From positions 12,686 through 76,685 of the forward strand of contig NZ_JBNGOP010000026.1 of assembly GCF_050589625.1 (NCBI RefSeq): DNA of 64,000 nucleotides. The letters are read 5' to 3'. This DNA is from Pelagihabitans sp947500445 (GTDB taxonomy: Bacteria > Bacteroidota > Bacteroidia > Flavobacteriales > Flavobacteriaceae). The notes under the pieces were generated by a model. That model searched no databases, was not told where the DNA came from, and was given only the letters and a program-made list of their open reading frames with translations. Shown one piece after another: positions 7,687-16,171 of the stretch (positions are counted from its first letter, which is position 1; each line of letters opens with the position of its first letter). Position numbers and translations under genes: made by a program.

Positions 7687-7719
7687 CCAACAATTTAAAT
7701 TTTTAAAACCAAAATAATT

Positions 7720-7953
7720 ATGTCAGACATTGCATCAAGAGTAAAAGCTATCATCGTTGATAAGTTGGGTGTAGATGAGAACGAAGTTGTAACCGAAGCT
7801 AGCTTTACGAACGACCTAGGGGCAGATTCATTGGATACCGTTGAGTTGATAATGGAGTTTGAGAAAGAATTCGATATTCAAATCCCTGATGATCAAGCTG
7901 AAAACATCGCAACCGTTGGCCAAGCCATTAGTTATATAGAAGAAGCGAAGTAA
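7720..7953 (+). CDS. acpP: Acyl carrier protein
   Basis: A 77-aa acidic carrier that holds growing acyl chains in type II fatty-acid synthesis. The phosphopantetheine attachment site is Ser37 in GADSLDTVELIMEFE. The helix-rich fold and the low pI from many Asp/Glu are standard. A strong terminator follows within 30 bases, then fabF. This acpP-terminator-fabF order gives a high acpP to fabF transcript ratio, which matches the abundance needed for a carrier protein (inference from layout). Confidence 0.97.
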   Translation: MSDIASRVKAIIVDKLGVDENEVVTEASFTNDLGADSLDTVELIMEFEKEFDIQIPDDQAENIATVGQAISYIEEAK

Positions 7954-7980
7954 CTTTATGTTTTCTTGAACAAGTTTCAG

Positions 7981-8022
7981 AATTATCCATGCCGTCTCCG
8001 TGCCGCATGGATAATTTTTTTT
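7981..8022 (+). terminator. Intrinsic terminator between acpP and fabF
   Basis: AATTATCCATGC (7981-7992) pairs with GCATGGATAATT (8005-8016) around a 12-base loop, followed by a T run. Strong stem; probably attenuates transcription into fabF. Confidence 0.88.
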
Positions 8023-8102
8023 AAATTCACTTGCTTACTAGGGTTGCTTTAGTAAACGAATGGCCGATAACCGATGGTTGACGGTAAATAAAACGTAGTT
8101 CA

Positions 8103-9356
8103 ATGCAATTAAAACGAGTGGTAGTAACCGGTTTGGGGGCTTTGACACCCATCGGTAACAATATCGAAGCGTATTGGGACGGCCTTAAGAACGGTAAAAG
8201 TGGTGCCGCACCCGTAACTTATTACGATACGGAAAAGTTTAAGGTGAAGTTCGCCTGCGAATTAAAAAACTACGATGCGGCCGATTTTTTTGACCGAAAA
8301 GAGGCCCGAAAACTGGATCGTTTCGCACAATATGCGTTGGTTTCCTCGGATGAGGCGATTACGGATTCAGGCCTGGACCTCGATAAATTGGATAAATTTC
8401 GGGTAGGGGTGATCTGGGGCGCCGGTATCGGTGGTCTGGAAACCTTCCAAAATGAGATGATGACCTTTGCCCAAGGCAACGGAACCCCTCGGTTCAACCC
8501 ATTTTTTATTCCCAAAATGATAGCGGACATCGCTCCGGGACATATTTCCATCAAACATGGTTTTATGGGACCTAACTATACCACGGTATCCGCATGTGCT
8601 TCCTCGGCCAATGCGTTGATCGATGCCATGAACTATATTCGTTTAGGGTATTGTGATGTTGTAGTTTCCGGAGGTAGTGAGGCGGCCGTCGCCATAGCGG
8701 GTATGGGCGGTTTTGGTGCCATGCACGCCCTAAGTACCCGAAATGATAGTCCGGAAACGGCTTCACGACCGTTCGATGCCAATCGCGACGGGTTTGTACT
8801 CGGTGAAGGTGCGGGTGCGCTCATTCTAGAGGAATACGAACACGCCAAGGCCAGGGGCGCAAAAATATATGCCGAGGTGTTGGGCGGCGGCCTATCAAGC
8901 GACGCCTATCACATTACCGCCCCGCATCCTGAAGGGATCGGTGTGGTACAGGTAATGAAAAACTGTTTGAGGGATGCAGGACTGCGGCCCGAGCAGGTAG
9001 ATCATATCAACACGCACGGAACGTCGACACCTTTGGGCGACGTGGCCGAGCTGAAGGCGATTACCGAGGTGTTCGGAAGCCATGCCCCGAATATCAATAT
9101 CAATTCTACAAAATCGATGACCGGTCACCTGTTGGGTGCCGCGGGCGCCATAGAAGCGATCGCTTCTATAAAGGCAATGGAGCATAACTTGGTGCCACCG
9201 ACCATCAACCACGTTACGGTAGACGAAAACATCGATCCCAATTTGAACTTGACCCTGAACAAGGCACAGGAAAGGGAGGTAAACATTGCGATTAGCAATA
9301 CCTTCGGGTTCGGAGGGCACAATGCTTGTGTTGTCTTCAAAAAAATAAGCGAATAG
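8103..9356 (+). CDS. fabF: 3-oxoacyl-[acyl-carrier-protein] synthase II
   Basis: Condenses malonyl-ACP with acyl-ACP in fatty-acid elongation. The 417-aa thiolase-fold enzyme shows the nucleophile Cys165 in VSACASSANA, the first active-site His in HINTHGTSTPLGD and the second in KSMTGHLLGAAGAIEA. The C-terminal NTFGFGGHNA loop is typical of KAS II. It lies downstream of acpP beyond a terminator and is followed after five bases by rnc, an arrangement common in bacteria. Confidence 0.97.
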   Translation: MQLKRVVVTGLGALTPIGNNIEAYWDGLKNGKSGAAPVTYYDTEKFKVKFACELKNYDAADFFDRKEARKLDRFAQYALVSSDEAITDSGLDLDKLDKFRVGVIWGAGIGGLETFQNEMMTFAQGNGTPRFNPFFIPKMIADIAPGHISIKHGFMGPNYTTVSACASSANALIDAMNYIRLGYCDVVVSGGSEAAVAIAGMGGFGAMHALSTRNDSPETASRPFDANRDGFVLGEGAGALILEEYEHAKARGAKIYAEVLGGGLSSDAYHITAPHPEGIGVVQVMKNCLRDAGLRPEQVDHINTHGTSTPLGDVAELKAITEVFGSHAPNININSTKSMTGHLLGAAGAIEAIASIKAMEHNLVPPTINHVTVDENIDPNLNLTLNKAQEREVNIAISNTFGFGGHNACVVFKKISE

Positions 9357-9361
9357 GGTAC

Positions 9362-10099
9362 ATGGGCTTTCCTAAAAATATCTTTAGTTCCCGTCCCAAA
9401 GAGGATGGGGATTTTTTTTTAGGGATACAGCGCATATTGGGATTCAAACCGAAAAAGATTCACATCTATAAAAAGGCGTTTTTACACCGATCGGCCAATA
9501 AGCGCGACGATGATGGAAATCCCATGAACTATGAACGGCTGGAGTTTTTGGGCGATGCCATGTTGGGAACCATTATTTCACATTACCTGTTTATCGAAGT
9601 ACCTTTGGGCGACGAGGGGTATTTGACCAAAATGCGCTCAAAAATCGTTAGTAGGGAACATTTGAACGAATTGGGAAAAGATCTGGAGCTGATCAAATTC
9701 GTAGAAAGCCGCATTCCAAAATCCCATTTTGGCGACAATATTCACGGCAATGTTTTTGAAGCATTGGTCGGGGCCATTTATTTGGACCGTGGGTACGAGT
9801 ATTGCAATCGGTTCATACGGTCACGGGTAATCGACCCCTATATCGATATCGAACAGCTCGAGGGAAAGGTAATCAGCTACAAAAGCCTTTTGATCGAATG
9901 GTGCCAAAAGAAAAAGAAGCACTTTAATTACGATGTTTATGAGGATACGGGCAACGATCAACTAAAGCATTTTGCCGTAAAACTTTCCATAGGGGACCAG
10001 GTTGTGGCCAAAGCCCGGGCCACTTCCAAGAAAAAAGCGGAGGAAAGAGCATCCAAACGGGCTTATTTTGCCTTGCAGAATAAAATCGATAAGCGATAA
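9362..10099 (+). CDS. rnc: Ribonuclease III
   Basis: Processes double-stranded RNA such as rRNA precursors. I choose the ATG at 9362, five bases after the fabF stop, rather than an upstream in-frame codon inside fabF; this gives 245 aa. The RNase III signature ERLEFLGDA is at about 58-66, and the second acidic site is in GNVFEALVGAIYLDRGYE. The C-terminal double-stranded-RNA-binding domain runs from SYKSLLIEWCQ to KKKAEERASKRAYFAL. The 31-residue N-terminal extension before the catalytic core (SSRPKEDGDFF) is usual for flavobacterial enzymes. It is likely co-transcribed with fabF. Confidence 0.94.
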   Translation: MGFPKNIFSSRPKEDGDFFLGIQRILGFKPKKIHIYKKAFLHRSANKRDDDGNPMNYERLEFLGDAMLGTIISHYLFIEVPLGDEGYLTKMRSKIVSREHLNELGKDLELIKFVESRIPKSHFGDNIHGNVFEALVGAIYLDRGYEYCNRFIRSRVIDPYIDIEQLEGKVISYKSLLIEWCQKKKKHFNYDVYEDTGNDQLKHFAVKLSIGDQVVAKARATSKKKAEERASKRAYFALQNKIDKR

Positions 10100-10187
10100 C
10101 CCGCCCTAGGTACATTACCAGAACGTCATTAGAACCTTAAATATCGGTTTACGAGGGCTTAATCTAGGCAGATTTCGTTATTAGCCT

Positions 10188-10212
10188 TATATTTACAGCT
10201 TACATAATTTTG
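10188..10212 (+). promoter_or_regulatory. Tandem candidate -7 boxes upstream of the IPExxxVDY gene
   Basis: TATATTTA (10188-10195) and TAATTTTG (10205-10212). The second is an exact TANNTTTG match but ends only seven bases before the ATG at 10220. Initiation there would give an almost leaderless message, or imply use of the next in-frame ATG at 10241. Confidence 0.4.
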
Positions 10213-10219
10213 TTCTAGC

Positions 10220-10687
10220 ATGGCAGCGGTGCATAAAATTATGGGTGATTTTTACGAGGACCCATTTGATTTAGTGGCTTTACACAGCAGTTCGGAAGAT
10301 TATGAGTTGGTTTATGCCATCAATTTGTATTTAAAGACCCGCTTCAAACGTTGCCGTGAAGACCTACAGCTGACACCACTGCTTTCCTTTCCGATTTTTG
10401 AATGGAAAGATCAGGGTGACGAGAGTTATTGGTCACTCATAAAAAATGATAGTTTTCGGCAGGACGCCTCACCAAGGAGCGATCTTTTTACAGGGGAACC
10501 CTCTTTTACGACCCATCATCTGGTGCCGGAACATAAAGAAGTAGATTATTTTCTGAAAATAGAACAAAACAACTTCGATTTGGAGCAAGAGGTATTGCGC
10601 CCATTGCTGAAAGTGCCTAAAATTATAACGGCCTATACGATCGACACCAGTACATTAAAATCTAAGAACAACTTAATATTTGTATAA
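10220..10687 (+). CDS. IPExxxVDY-family protein
   Basis: A 155-aa protein of a small Bacteroidota family named for its C-terminal motif, seen here as VPEHKEVDYFLKIE around residues 107-120. No catalytic motif, signal peptide or membrane segment is visible and the function is unknown. Its stop overlaps the pyk start by one base (TAATG), indicating translational coupling. The constant pairing with pyruvate kinase in this group (established family knowledge) suggests a role in controlling or assisting glycolysis, but nothing in the sequence shows it. The internal ATG at 10241 is an alternative start. Confidence 0.85.
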   Translation: MAAVHKIMGDFYEDPFDLVALHSSSEDYELVYAINLYLKTRFKRCREDLQLTPLLSFPIFEWKDQGDESYWSLIKNDSFRQDASPRSDLFTGEPSFTTHHLVPEHKEVDYFLKIEQNNFDLEQEVLRPLLKVPKIITAYTIDTSTLKSKNNLIFV

Positions 10688-12129
10688 TGCCAACCAGGAA
10701 GAAGACAAAAATCGTTGCCACTTTAGGCCCCGCGACAAGCAAGAAGGAAGTGCTAAAACAAATGATCGAGGCAGGGGTAAATGTCTTTCGCATCAATTTT
10801 TCCCATGCCGATTATGACGACGTAACCGAACGCATCAAGATCATTCGGGAACTGAACGAAGAAATGAATACCTATACTTCTATTTTGGCCGACCTACAGG
10901 GCCCAAAATTGCGGGTAGGGGTCATGGCAGGGGAAGTGGTAGTTTCTCCGGGCGATGAGCTCGATTTTATAACCGGAGAACCTTTTGAGGGAAATGAAGA
11001 ACGCGTATACATGAACTATAGTGCGTTCCCCAGGGATGTAAAGCCAGGGGAAAACATTCTATTGGACGATGGAAAGCTGATGTTCGAAGTGCTTGCTACC
11101 AATGGAGAAAATAAAGTAAGGGCAAAAGTGATTCAAGGGGGTCCCTTAAAATCTAAAAAGGGGGTCAACCTTCCGAACACCAATATTTCGTTACCGGCCC
11201 TCACCGAAAAGGACGTAAAGGATGCCATATTTGCCATTTCCAAAAAAGTGGATTGGATCGCACTTTCCTTTGTGCGTTTTAGTCAGGACCTTATCGACTT
11301 GAAGGATCTGATCAAGGAACATACCAACGATAAGATTCCGATTATTGCCAAGATCGAAAAGCCCGAGGCGGTGCAGAATATCGATAAAATCGTTTCGTAT
11401 TGCGACGGTCTGATGGTCGCAAGGGGCGATTTGGGCGTTGAGGTTCCGGCACAAGAAGTGCCCTTGATCCAAAAACAATTGGTACTTAGGGCCAAAAAAG
11501 CCCGTATTCCCGTAATTATTGCCACCCAAATGATGGAGACCATGATCACCAGCCTTACCCCGACCAGGGCAGAGGTAAACGATGTGGCAAACTCCGTAAT
11601 GGACGGTGCGGATGCAGTAATGCTTTCCGGCGAAACTTCTGTCGGGAATTACCCGGTGCAGGTCATCGAGAAAATGACGAGCATTTTAAAAAGTGTAGAA
11701 GGCTCCGATTTGATCAAAGTACCGCATGACCCACCACACATTAGAACAAAACGGTATATCACCAAATCGGTCTGTTATCATGCGGCCATTATGGCGAATG
11801 AAATTAAGGCGAAAGCCATATCTACCTTAACGAATAGTGGGTATACCGCATTTCAAATTTCTGCCTGGCGGCCAGATGCGCATATCTTGGTATTTACCTC
11901 CAACCGTCGCATACTTACGCAACTGAGCTTGCTATGGGGCGTACACGCTTTCTTTTATAATCGCTACGTTTCTACCGACGAAACCATTGAGGATGTAAAC
12001 CAGATCGCTTGCAAAAAAGGATTTTTGGATGTGGGCGACATGCTGATCAGTTTGGCGGCAATGCCCATCAAAGACAAGGGTATGGTAAATACGCTGCGGG
12101 TTACCGAAATAGAGAGCTGTCCTTCATAG
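10687..12129 (+). CDS. pyk: Pyruvate kinase
   Basis: Final step of glycolysis: phosphoenolpyruvate plus ADP give pyruvate plus ATP. The 480-aa protein starts TRKKTKIVATLGPAT and has the catalytic-lysine signature IPIIAKIEKPEAVQNID. The Mg/substrate segment MVARGDLGVEVP follows, then IIATQMMETMI, EVNDVANSVMDGADAVMLSGETSVG and a C-terminal allosteric domain. Start overlaps the preceding IPExxxVDY stop. A strong GC-rich terminator lies 40 bases after the stop, closing the unit. Confidence 0.97.
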   Translation: MPTRKKTKIVATLGPATSKKEVLKQMIEAGVNVFRINFSHADYDDVTERIKIIRELNEEMNTYTSILADLQGPKLRVGVMAGEVVVSPGDELDFITGEPFEGNEERVYMNYSAFPRDVKPGENILLDDGKLMFEVLATNGENKVRAKVIQGGPLKSKKGVNLPNTNISLPALTEKDVKDAIFAISKKVDWIALSFVRFSQDLIDLKDLIKEHTNDKIPIIAKIEKPEAVQNIDKIVSYCDGLMVARGDLGVEVPAQEVPLIQKQLVLRAKKARIPVIIATQMMETMITSLTPTRAEVNDVANSVMDGADAVMLSGETSVGNYPVQVIEKMTSILKSVEGSDLIKVPHDPPHIRTKRYITKSVCYHAAIMANEIKAKAISTLTNSGYTAFQISAWRPDAHILVFTSNRRILTQLSLLWGVHAFFYNRYVSTDETIEDVNQIACKKGFLDVGDMLISLAAMPIKDKGMVNTLRVTEIESCPS

Positions 12130-12159
12130 ATAGGACCCATAACTAAAAAAAGGACTTAT

Positions 12160-12198
12160 AAAAAAGCCCCGACCTGTATAGGGATCGGGGCTTTTTCG
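12160..12198. terminator. Bidirectional terminator between pyk and the PAS gene
   Basis: AAAAAGCCCCGA pairs with TCGGGGCTTTTT. The stem is flanked by A and T runs, so it can serve both converging genes. Confidence 0.9.
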
Positions 12199-12213
12199 TT
12201 CATAAATAAACAC

Positions 12214-12735
12214 TTAAGCAACTTCTTTTTCATAGGCTATAAAGTGCACAACTTTTCCTTTCTTGTTAAACAAAGGTTCCCCCTTGATCCAACATTTATA
12301 CGGACTACCATCTTTGCGGTAGTTTAGAATGGTAGCTTCAAAACCACATTTTCGTTTGATGGCATTGGAAATATATACCGAGGTATCTTTACAGGTATCC
12401 TTTCCCTGAAACATTTTTGGTGATTCCCCGATGATATCCGTTACTTCATAACCGTTCATGTGTATAATGTTGTGGGATGCATGCACGATTTTCAATTTGG
12501 CATCGGTAACAACGATAACATTATCCTTTTCTAGCAACGCCTCGTTTAGGGAAAGACTGCTTTGCCAACCGTGCTCTTTTGCCAATTGGTTCAATACAAC
12601 GATATCCCTACTGAATTTTGTCAAACGATCAAAATGCAGACCATAGGAATCCCATGAAAGGATGGGCAAACTATTGATCTGTTGCGTATCATAAAACTTC
12701 TGTGCGGCAATATCGTATTGTTTTAACTCTATCAT
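12214..12735 (-). CDS. PAS-domain protein, LOV-like without the photoactive Cys
   Basis: A 173-aa single-PAS protein with no output domain, so it probably acts as a small sensor or adaptor. The PAS core spans about 65-170. The segment HMNGYEVTDIIGESPKMFQGKDT aligns by eye with the LOV/PAS_9 signature GRNCRFLQGPDT, but Pro106 sits where LOV photoreceptors have the flavin-adduct Cys. The C-terminal half (LNYRKDGSPYKCWIKGEPLFN) matches the PAC-like strand pattern. If flavin binds, classical photochemistry is not expected. The gene converges on pyk and shares its terminator. Ligand and partner are unknown. Confidence 0.8.
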   Translation of the reverse strand: MIELKQYDIAAQKFYDTQQINSLPILSWDSYGLHFDRLTKFSRDIVVLNQLAKEHGWQSSLSLNEALLEKDNVIVVTDAKLKIVHASHNIIHMNGYEVTDIIGESPKMFQGKDTCKDTSVYISNAIKRKCGFEATILNYRKDGSPYKCWIKGEPLFNKKGKVVHFIAYEKEVA

Positions 12736-13231
12736 AGTAAAGGGGATAAAAAAGCGGGATTTTTTAGGAAATCGACCGCGCTATTCTCTAGCGATTCGGA
12801 CTACTCATATACTGTCATTTCGTAATCACTACGGTACAATACTAATAAAAGAATACAGCCCTCTAAAATTTAAAGCAATGATTAACAGTTTTGTTTAATT
12901 ATTAGTCTTGTTAAAATTTATCTGGATGCTTAAGGATGAACAAAAAAAAGCGCTTTTTAGCACTAAACTAGCTTAATACAGCTGATCTGACGGTGATAAA
13001 ATACCGTAATGCGCTTGTGGGAAGCCTGAAAGTGAGGTCTTTTTAGACCTTCATCTCCTGTTTTTTCCGTTATGGGAACAATGTACAAGTTCTTGGGAAA
13101 AACGTACGTACCCCAAGGTGTTTTTTAGGGGCATCTTTGCCTTGTCATTATCGATAACGGATTTGCCGAAAATCGAGATGGAAACAATAATACATATTCA
13201 TTCATAATTTAAACAAATAAAATCAGTACCC
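12736..13231. other. Divergent non-coding region
   Basis: About 500 bases between the PAS gene (minus) and the cupredoxin-like gene (plus), AT-rich, with no supported coding frame or RNA. It presumably carries both promoters, but I could not find an unambiguous TANNTTTG box at a convincing distance from either start. Confidence 0.45.
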
Positions 13232-13621
13232 ATGAAAAAAGTAATCACAGCAGTAGTAGCCTTGTTTTTTGTAGCCACCTTTTCCTCCAATGCGCAAGAC
13301 ACTATGGAAAAGGCCGCAAAAACCATAAGTTTGGAACAAACACCGGGAGAGTTCACGCAAAAGAGCCTTACGGTTCCTGCGGGAACCTATGTTTTTGAAG
13401 TTGCGAACAAGGATGTCGGACATGATGTCGGTTTTGTATTGGTCAAAAAAGGAGAGGACATTAGTAAAGCCGAAAACCATATTAAAACGGCCTATGTAAC
13501 CGAAGTTGTAGCAACAGGTGCGGTAGGGACTTCACAGCCCACCGTTTTGGAAAAAGGGGAGTACGTTTACTTTTGCCCTATGAACCCTACGGCCACCGAC
13601 AACACCTTAACGGTAGAATAA
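13232..13621 (+). CDS. Secreted cupredoxin-like protein
   Basis: A 129-aa protein with a clear signal peptide (about 1-21, MKKVITAVVALFFVATFSSNAQ), so periplasmic or exported. The remainder is a small beta-sandwich in which LTVPAGTYVFEVANKDVGHDVGFVLVKKG and the closing KGEYVYFCPMNPTATDNTLTVE match the cupredoxin pattern. Candidate copper ligands are His64 and Cys115, but the usual second His after the Cys is absent (CPMNPTATDN). Copper binding is therefore uncertain. Monocistronic, with a perfect terminator 52 bases downstream and a mobile-element copy immediately after that. Confidence 0.78.
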   Translation: MKKVITAVVALFFVATFSSNAQDTMEKAAKTISLEQTPGEFTQKSLTVPAGTYVFEVANKDVGHDVGFVLVKKGEDISKAENHIKTAYVTEVVATGAVGTSQPTVLEKGEYVYFCPMNPTATDNTLTVE

Positions 13622-13673
13622 TACCGTTTTAACTTGAAATGAAAAGAGGGTTTTAACAATTCACTCCACATCG

Positions 13674-13710
13674 AACGCGTTATGGACCAGTTTCATAACG
13701 CGTTTTTTTT
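13674..13710 (+). terminator. Intrinsic terminator of the cupredoxin-like gene
   Basis: AACGCGTTATG (13674-13684) pairs perfectly with CATAACGCGTT (13694-13704), followed by a long T run. Confidence 0.92.
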
Positions 13711-13718
13711 TTTACTAT

Positions 13719-13878
13719 TACCATTTTAATTTTGAAATAGCACTAATAAATCGTTTCTTTTTCAGCTGTTCTTCGTTGAAAAATATAACCGTAGCTAAGG
13801 CTATGCTTAGATTTTTTGTCTCGAACAACTAAAAAATAATTCAATTTCTATACGCGCGATTTCAAAGTTAAAATGGTA
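13719..13878. mobile_element. Small inverted-repeat element (family 1, copy 1)
   Basis: 160-bp element with inverted ends: TACCATTTTAATTTTGAAAT at the left and its near-complement at the right (end GGTA 13875-13878). The interior matches copies at 48793-48975 and 56411-56593 over most of its length, including the core CCGTAGCTAAGGCTATGCTT. It lacks the GC-rich ~23-base segment found in the other two. No transposase is encoded, so it is a MITE-like non-autonomous element sitting 3' of the cupredoxin-like gene and dinB. Confidence 0.82.
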
Positions 13879-13909
13879 TGAATAAGAAGTTAGGGACAAA
13901 GCCCATCGT

Positions 13910-15010
13910 TTAAAACTCGAACTTTAACTGTACCGATACGGCATCTTTTTTTATGGGGGTACTTCCTTTTTCGGTATTGAGATTGGCCAAGGAGATGCCC
14001 AACAGGCGAACGGAGTTCTCCATTTTTTCTTGGTATAACAGTTCTTTGGCGGTTTCTAAAATTAAGGTGCCGTCCGCAATAAAATAAGGAAGGGTCTTGC
14101 TTCGGGTCTGTAAGGTGAAGTCACTGTATTTGATTTTCAATGTAACCGTTTTTCCTGCGATATCGGCCTTTTTCAGGCGTTTTTCGAGTTCTTGCGCGAT
14201 GTGTTCCAAGCGTTCGAGCATAAAAATCTCGCTGCTGAGGTTTTCGCTAAAGGTCCGTTCCGCACCAACGGACTTTGGAATTCGATGCGGCTTCACTGCA
14301 CTGTGGTGTATGCCGCGTACCACGTTAAAGTAATGACGCCCGCTTTTACCAAAGTTTTCTTCCAAAAAGGCCAATGATTTTGTTTTAAGGTCCGTTCCGG
14401 TAAAGATGCCCAGGCGGTACATTTTGTCGGCGGTAACCTTTCCTACCCCGTAAAACTTTCGAATTTCCAACGCTTCCAAAAAAGCGATCACTTCCTCCGG
14501 GCCTACCGTTTTTTGACCGTTGGGCTTGTTATGATCACTGGCGATCTTGGCAATGAATTTGTTGATACTGATTCCGGCAGAGGCGGTCAAGCCGATCTCC
14601 TTAAAAATACGTTCCCGAATTTCTTTGGCGATCAACGTCGCCGAAGGATTTCCTTTTTTGTTGACCGTAACATCGAGGTAGGCTTCATCTAAAGAAAGGG
14701 GTTCTACCAAGTCCGTGTAGTCAAAAAAAATCGACTTTACCTGTTTTGAAATTTCTTTGTAACGGGCAAACCTTGGTTTTACAAAGGTGATATGAGGGCA
14801 GTTTTTTTTTGCCAAATAGCCGCTCATTGCACTGCGCACACCATATTTTCTGGCCTCATAGTTCGCGGCGGAAACGACCCCTCTTTTTTCACTGCCGCCT
14901 ACGGCCACAGGTTTCCCTTTTAGGCTGGGATCGTCCAGTTCCTCCACCGAAGCGTAGAAGGCGTCCATGTCTACATGAATGATCTTTCGCGATAGCGGTT
15001 CGTTGTGCAT
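13910..15010 (-). CDS. dinB: DNA polymerase IV (Y-family translesion polymerase)
   Basis: Error-prone polymerase for lesion bypass. The 366-aa protein has the Y-family catalytic carboxylates Asp14 (HVDMDAFYASVE) and Asp108-Glu109 (SLDEAYLDV). Next come the steric-gate region, helix-hairpin-helix thumb (IRKFYGVGKVTADKMYRLGI) and little-finger domain. The last residues, VQLKFEF, resemble a beta-clamp-binding QLxLF peptide. The start at 15010 is four bases from a perfect -7 box (15015-15022), implying a leaderless or nearly leaderless transcript. No LexA-type box was recognised. Confidence 0.95.
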   Translation of the reverse strand: MHNEPLSRKIIHVDMDAFYASVEELDDPSLKGKPVAVGGSEKRGVVSAANYEARKYGVRSAMSGYLAKKNCPHITFVKPRFARYKEISKQVKSIFFDYTDLVEPLSLDEAYLDVTVNKKGNPSATLIAKEIRERIFKEIGLTASAGISINKFIAKIASDHNKPNGQKTVGPEEVIAFLEALEIRKFYGVGKVTADKMYRLGIFTGTDLKTKSLAFLEENFGKSGRHYFNVVRGIHHSAVKPHRIPKSVGAERTFSENLSSEIFMLERLEHIAQELEKRLKKADIAGKTVTLKIKYSDFTLQTRSKTLPYFIADGTLILETAKELLYQEKMENSVRLLGISLANLNTEKGSTPIKKDAVSVQLKFEF

Positions 15011-15014
15011 ACCA

Positions 15015-15022
15015 CAAAATTA
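15015..15022 (-). promoter_or_regulatory. -7 promoter box of dinB
   Basis: Minus-strand TAATTTTG, an exact TANNTTTG match, four bases before the dinB ATG. Confidence 0.55.
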
Positions 15023-15025
15023 GGC

Positions 15026-15033
15026 TATATTTA
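15026..15033 (+). promoter_or_regulatory. -7-like box of the NAD(P)-binding protein gene
   Basis: TATATTTA, one mismatch to TANNTTTG, five bases before the ATG at 15039. It is back-to-back with the dinB box in a 28-base divergent gap. Confidence 0.4.
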
Positions 15034-15038
15034 GCGGA

Positions 15039-15707
15039 ATGGCGAAACAACCAAAAACGGCGATATTACTCGGGGCTACCGGCCTTACCGGCGGCCATTT
15101 GCTACGGTTGCTACTGGAGGACGGGCGCTACAGCCAGATCCGACTTTTTTCGAGACGGGCCATTGGCTTTGAGCATCCCAAGTTGGTGGAGTTTATAGGC
15201 GATTTGAAAAACTTGGCATCTTTTAAAAAGGACTTTGCGGGCAATGTCGTTTTTTGTTGTATCGGCACCACCAAAGCCAAAACTCCCGACAAAGACGCCT
15301 ATCGCACTATTGATTTGGGCATCCCGGTAGCTGCGGCCGAATTGTGTAAGCAAAATGGCATCGACACTTTTGTGGTGCTATCGGCCCTTGGCGCCGACAG
15401 TAAGAGCGCTATCTTCTATAACAGGGTGAAAGGAGAGATGCAGGATGCGGTACAACGCTTGGGGCTTACGAAAACCCATATCATGCAGCCCTCCTTGATC
15501 GGGGGCGACCGTACCGAAAAACGTACCGGAGAGTGGCTAGGCAAACTAGTGATGAAGGGTTTGGACCGCCTTTTGGTAGGTCCCCTAAAAAAATACCGTA
15601 CCATACACCCCCAAACCATTGCGAAGGCTATGGTTTGGGTGGCCAACCATCAGGTGGAGAAGCAGATCATTAAGTCCGACGAAATTTTTGAGATAGCAGC
15701 ACGATGA
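15039..15707 (+). CDS. NAD(P)-binding oxidoreductase-like protein (atypical SDR)
   Basis: A 222-aa Rossmann-fold protein with the nucleotide-binding loop AILLGATGLTGGHLLRLLL at the N-terminus. VFCCIGTTKAKTPDKDAYRTID and an active-site-like FYNRVKGEMQDAV segment (Tyr and Lys in the SDR spacing) follow. The layout matches the HTATIP2/TIP30-like atypical short-chain dehydrogenases, whose substrate is generally unknown. Its stop overlaps the start of the CYTH gene (ATGA), so the two are translationally coupled. Specific activity cannot be assigned. Confidence 0.82.
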   Translation: MAKQPKTAILLGATGLTGGHLLRLLLEDGRYSQIRLFSRRAIGFEHPKLVEFIGDLKNLASFKKDFAGNVVFCCIGTTKAKTPDKDAYRTIDLGIPVAAAELCKQNGIDTFVVLSALGADSKSAIFYNRVKGEMQDAVQRLGLTKTHIMQPSLIGGDRTEKRTGEWLGKLVMKGLDRLLVGPLKKYRTIHPQTIAKAMVWVANHQVEKQIIKSDEIFEIAAR

Positions 15708-16171
15708 TCGAAATAGAGCGTAAGTATTTAGTGCGTTCGGATGCGTACCGTAACGAGGCCAAAGCCCAAAAAGCTATGGAGCAGGGCTTTTTAAATACGC
15801 ACCCAGATCGCACCGTACGGGTGCGAATAATGGGCGACAAAGGTTTTTTGACCGTTAAGGGAAGATCGAACAGTTCGGGAACTACACGGTTTGAATGGGA
15901 ACGGGAGATTCCGTTGCAGGAAGCAAAAGCGTTATTGCTCCTTTGTGAGGAAGGGGTCATTCAAAAAATACGGTTTTACGTGCCCAAGGGAAAGCATGTT
16001 TTTGAGGTAGACGAGTTTCAAGGTGCCAATAAAGGTTTGACGGTAGCGGAGGTAGAGCTACAATCGGAAACCGAGGCTTTTGAGGTTCCGGAGTGGTTGG
16101 GGGCGGAGGTAACCGGTGATGTACGGTATTACAATTCCCATTTGAGCAAACAACCTTTTGCTACTTGGTAG
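15704..16171 (+). CDS. CYTH-domain protein (triphosphatase-like)
   Basis: A 155-aa protein starting with the family hallmark EIERKYLV (3-10). Basic residues (VRVRIMGDKGFLTVKGR) and alternating acidic strands (FEWEREIP, FEVDEF, AEVELQSE) line the triphosphate tunnel in this fold. Bacterial members hydrolyse inorganic triphosphate or similar substrates in a metal-dependent way (established family knowledge). It is coupled to the upstream SDR-like gene by a four-base overlap. Directly at its stop codon begins a truncated copy of the family 1 mobile element, so the 3' end of the gene was an insertion site. Confidence 0.9.
   Translation: MIEIERKYLVRSDAYRNEAKAQKAMEQGFLNTHPDRTVRVRIMGDKGFLTVKGRSNSSGTTRFEWEREIPLQEAKALLLLCEEGVIQKIRFYVPKGKHVFEVDEFQGANKGLTVAEVELQSETEAFEVPEWLGAEVTGDVRYYNSHLSKQPFATW

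Noticed and set aside
12736..13231. Riboswitch upstream of the cupredoxin-like gene
   Set aside because: No recognisable aptamer pattern or stable hairpin pair was found by eye.
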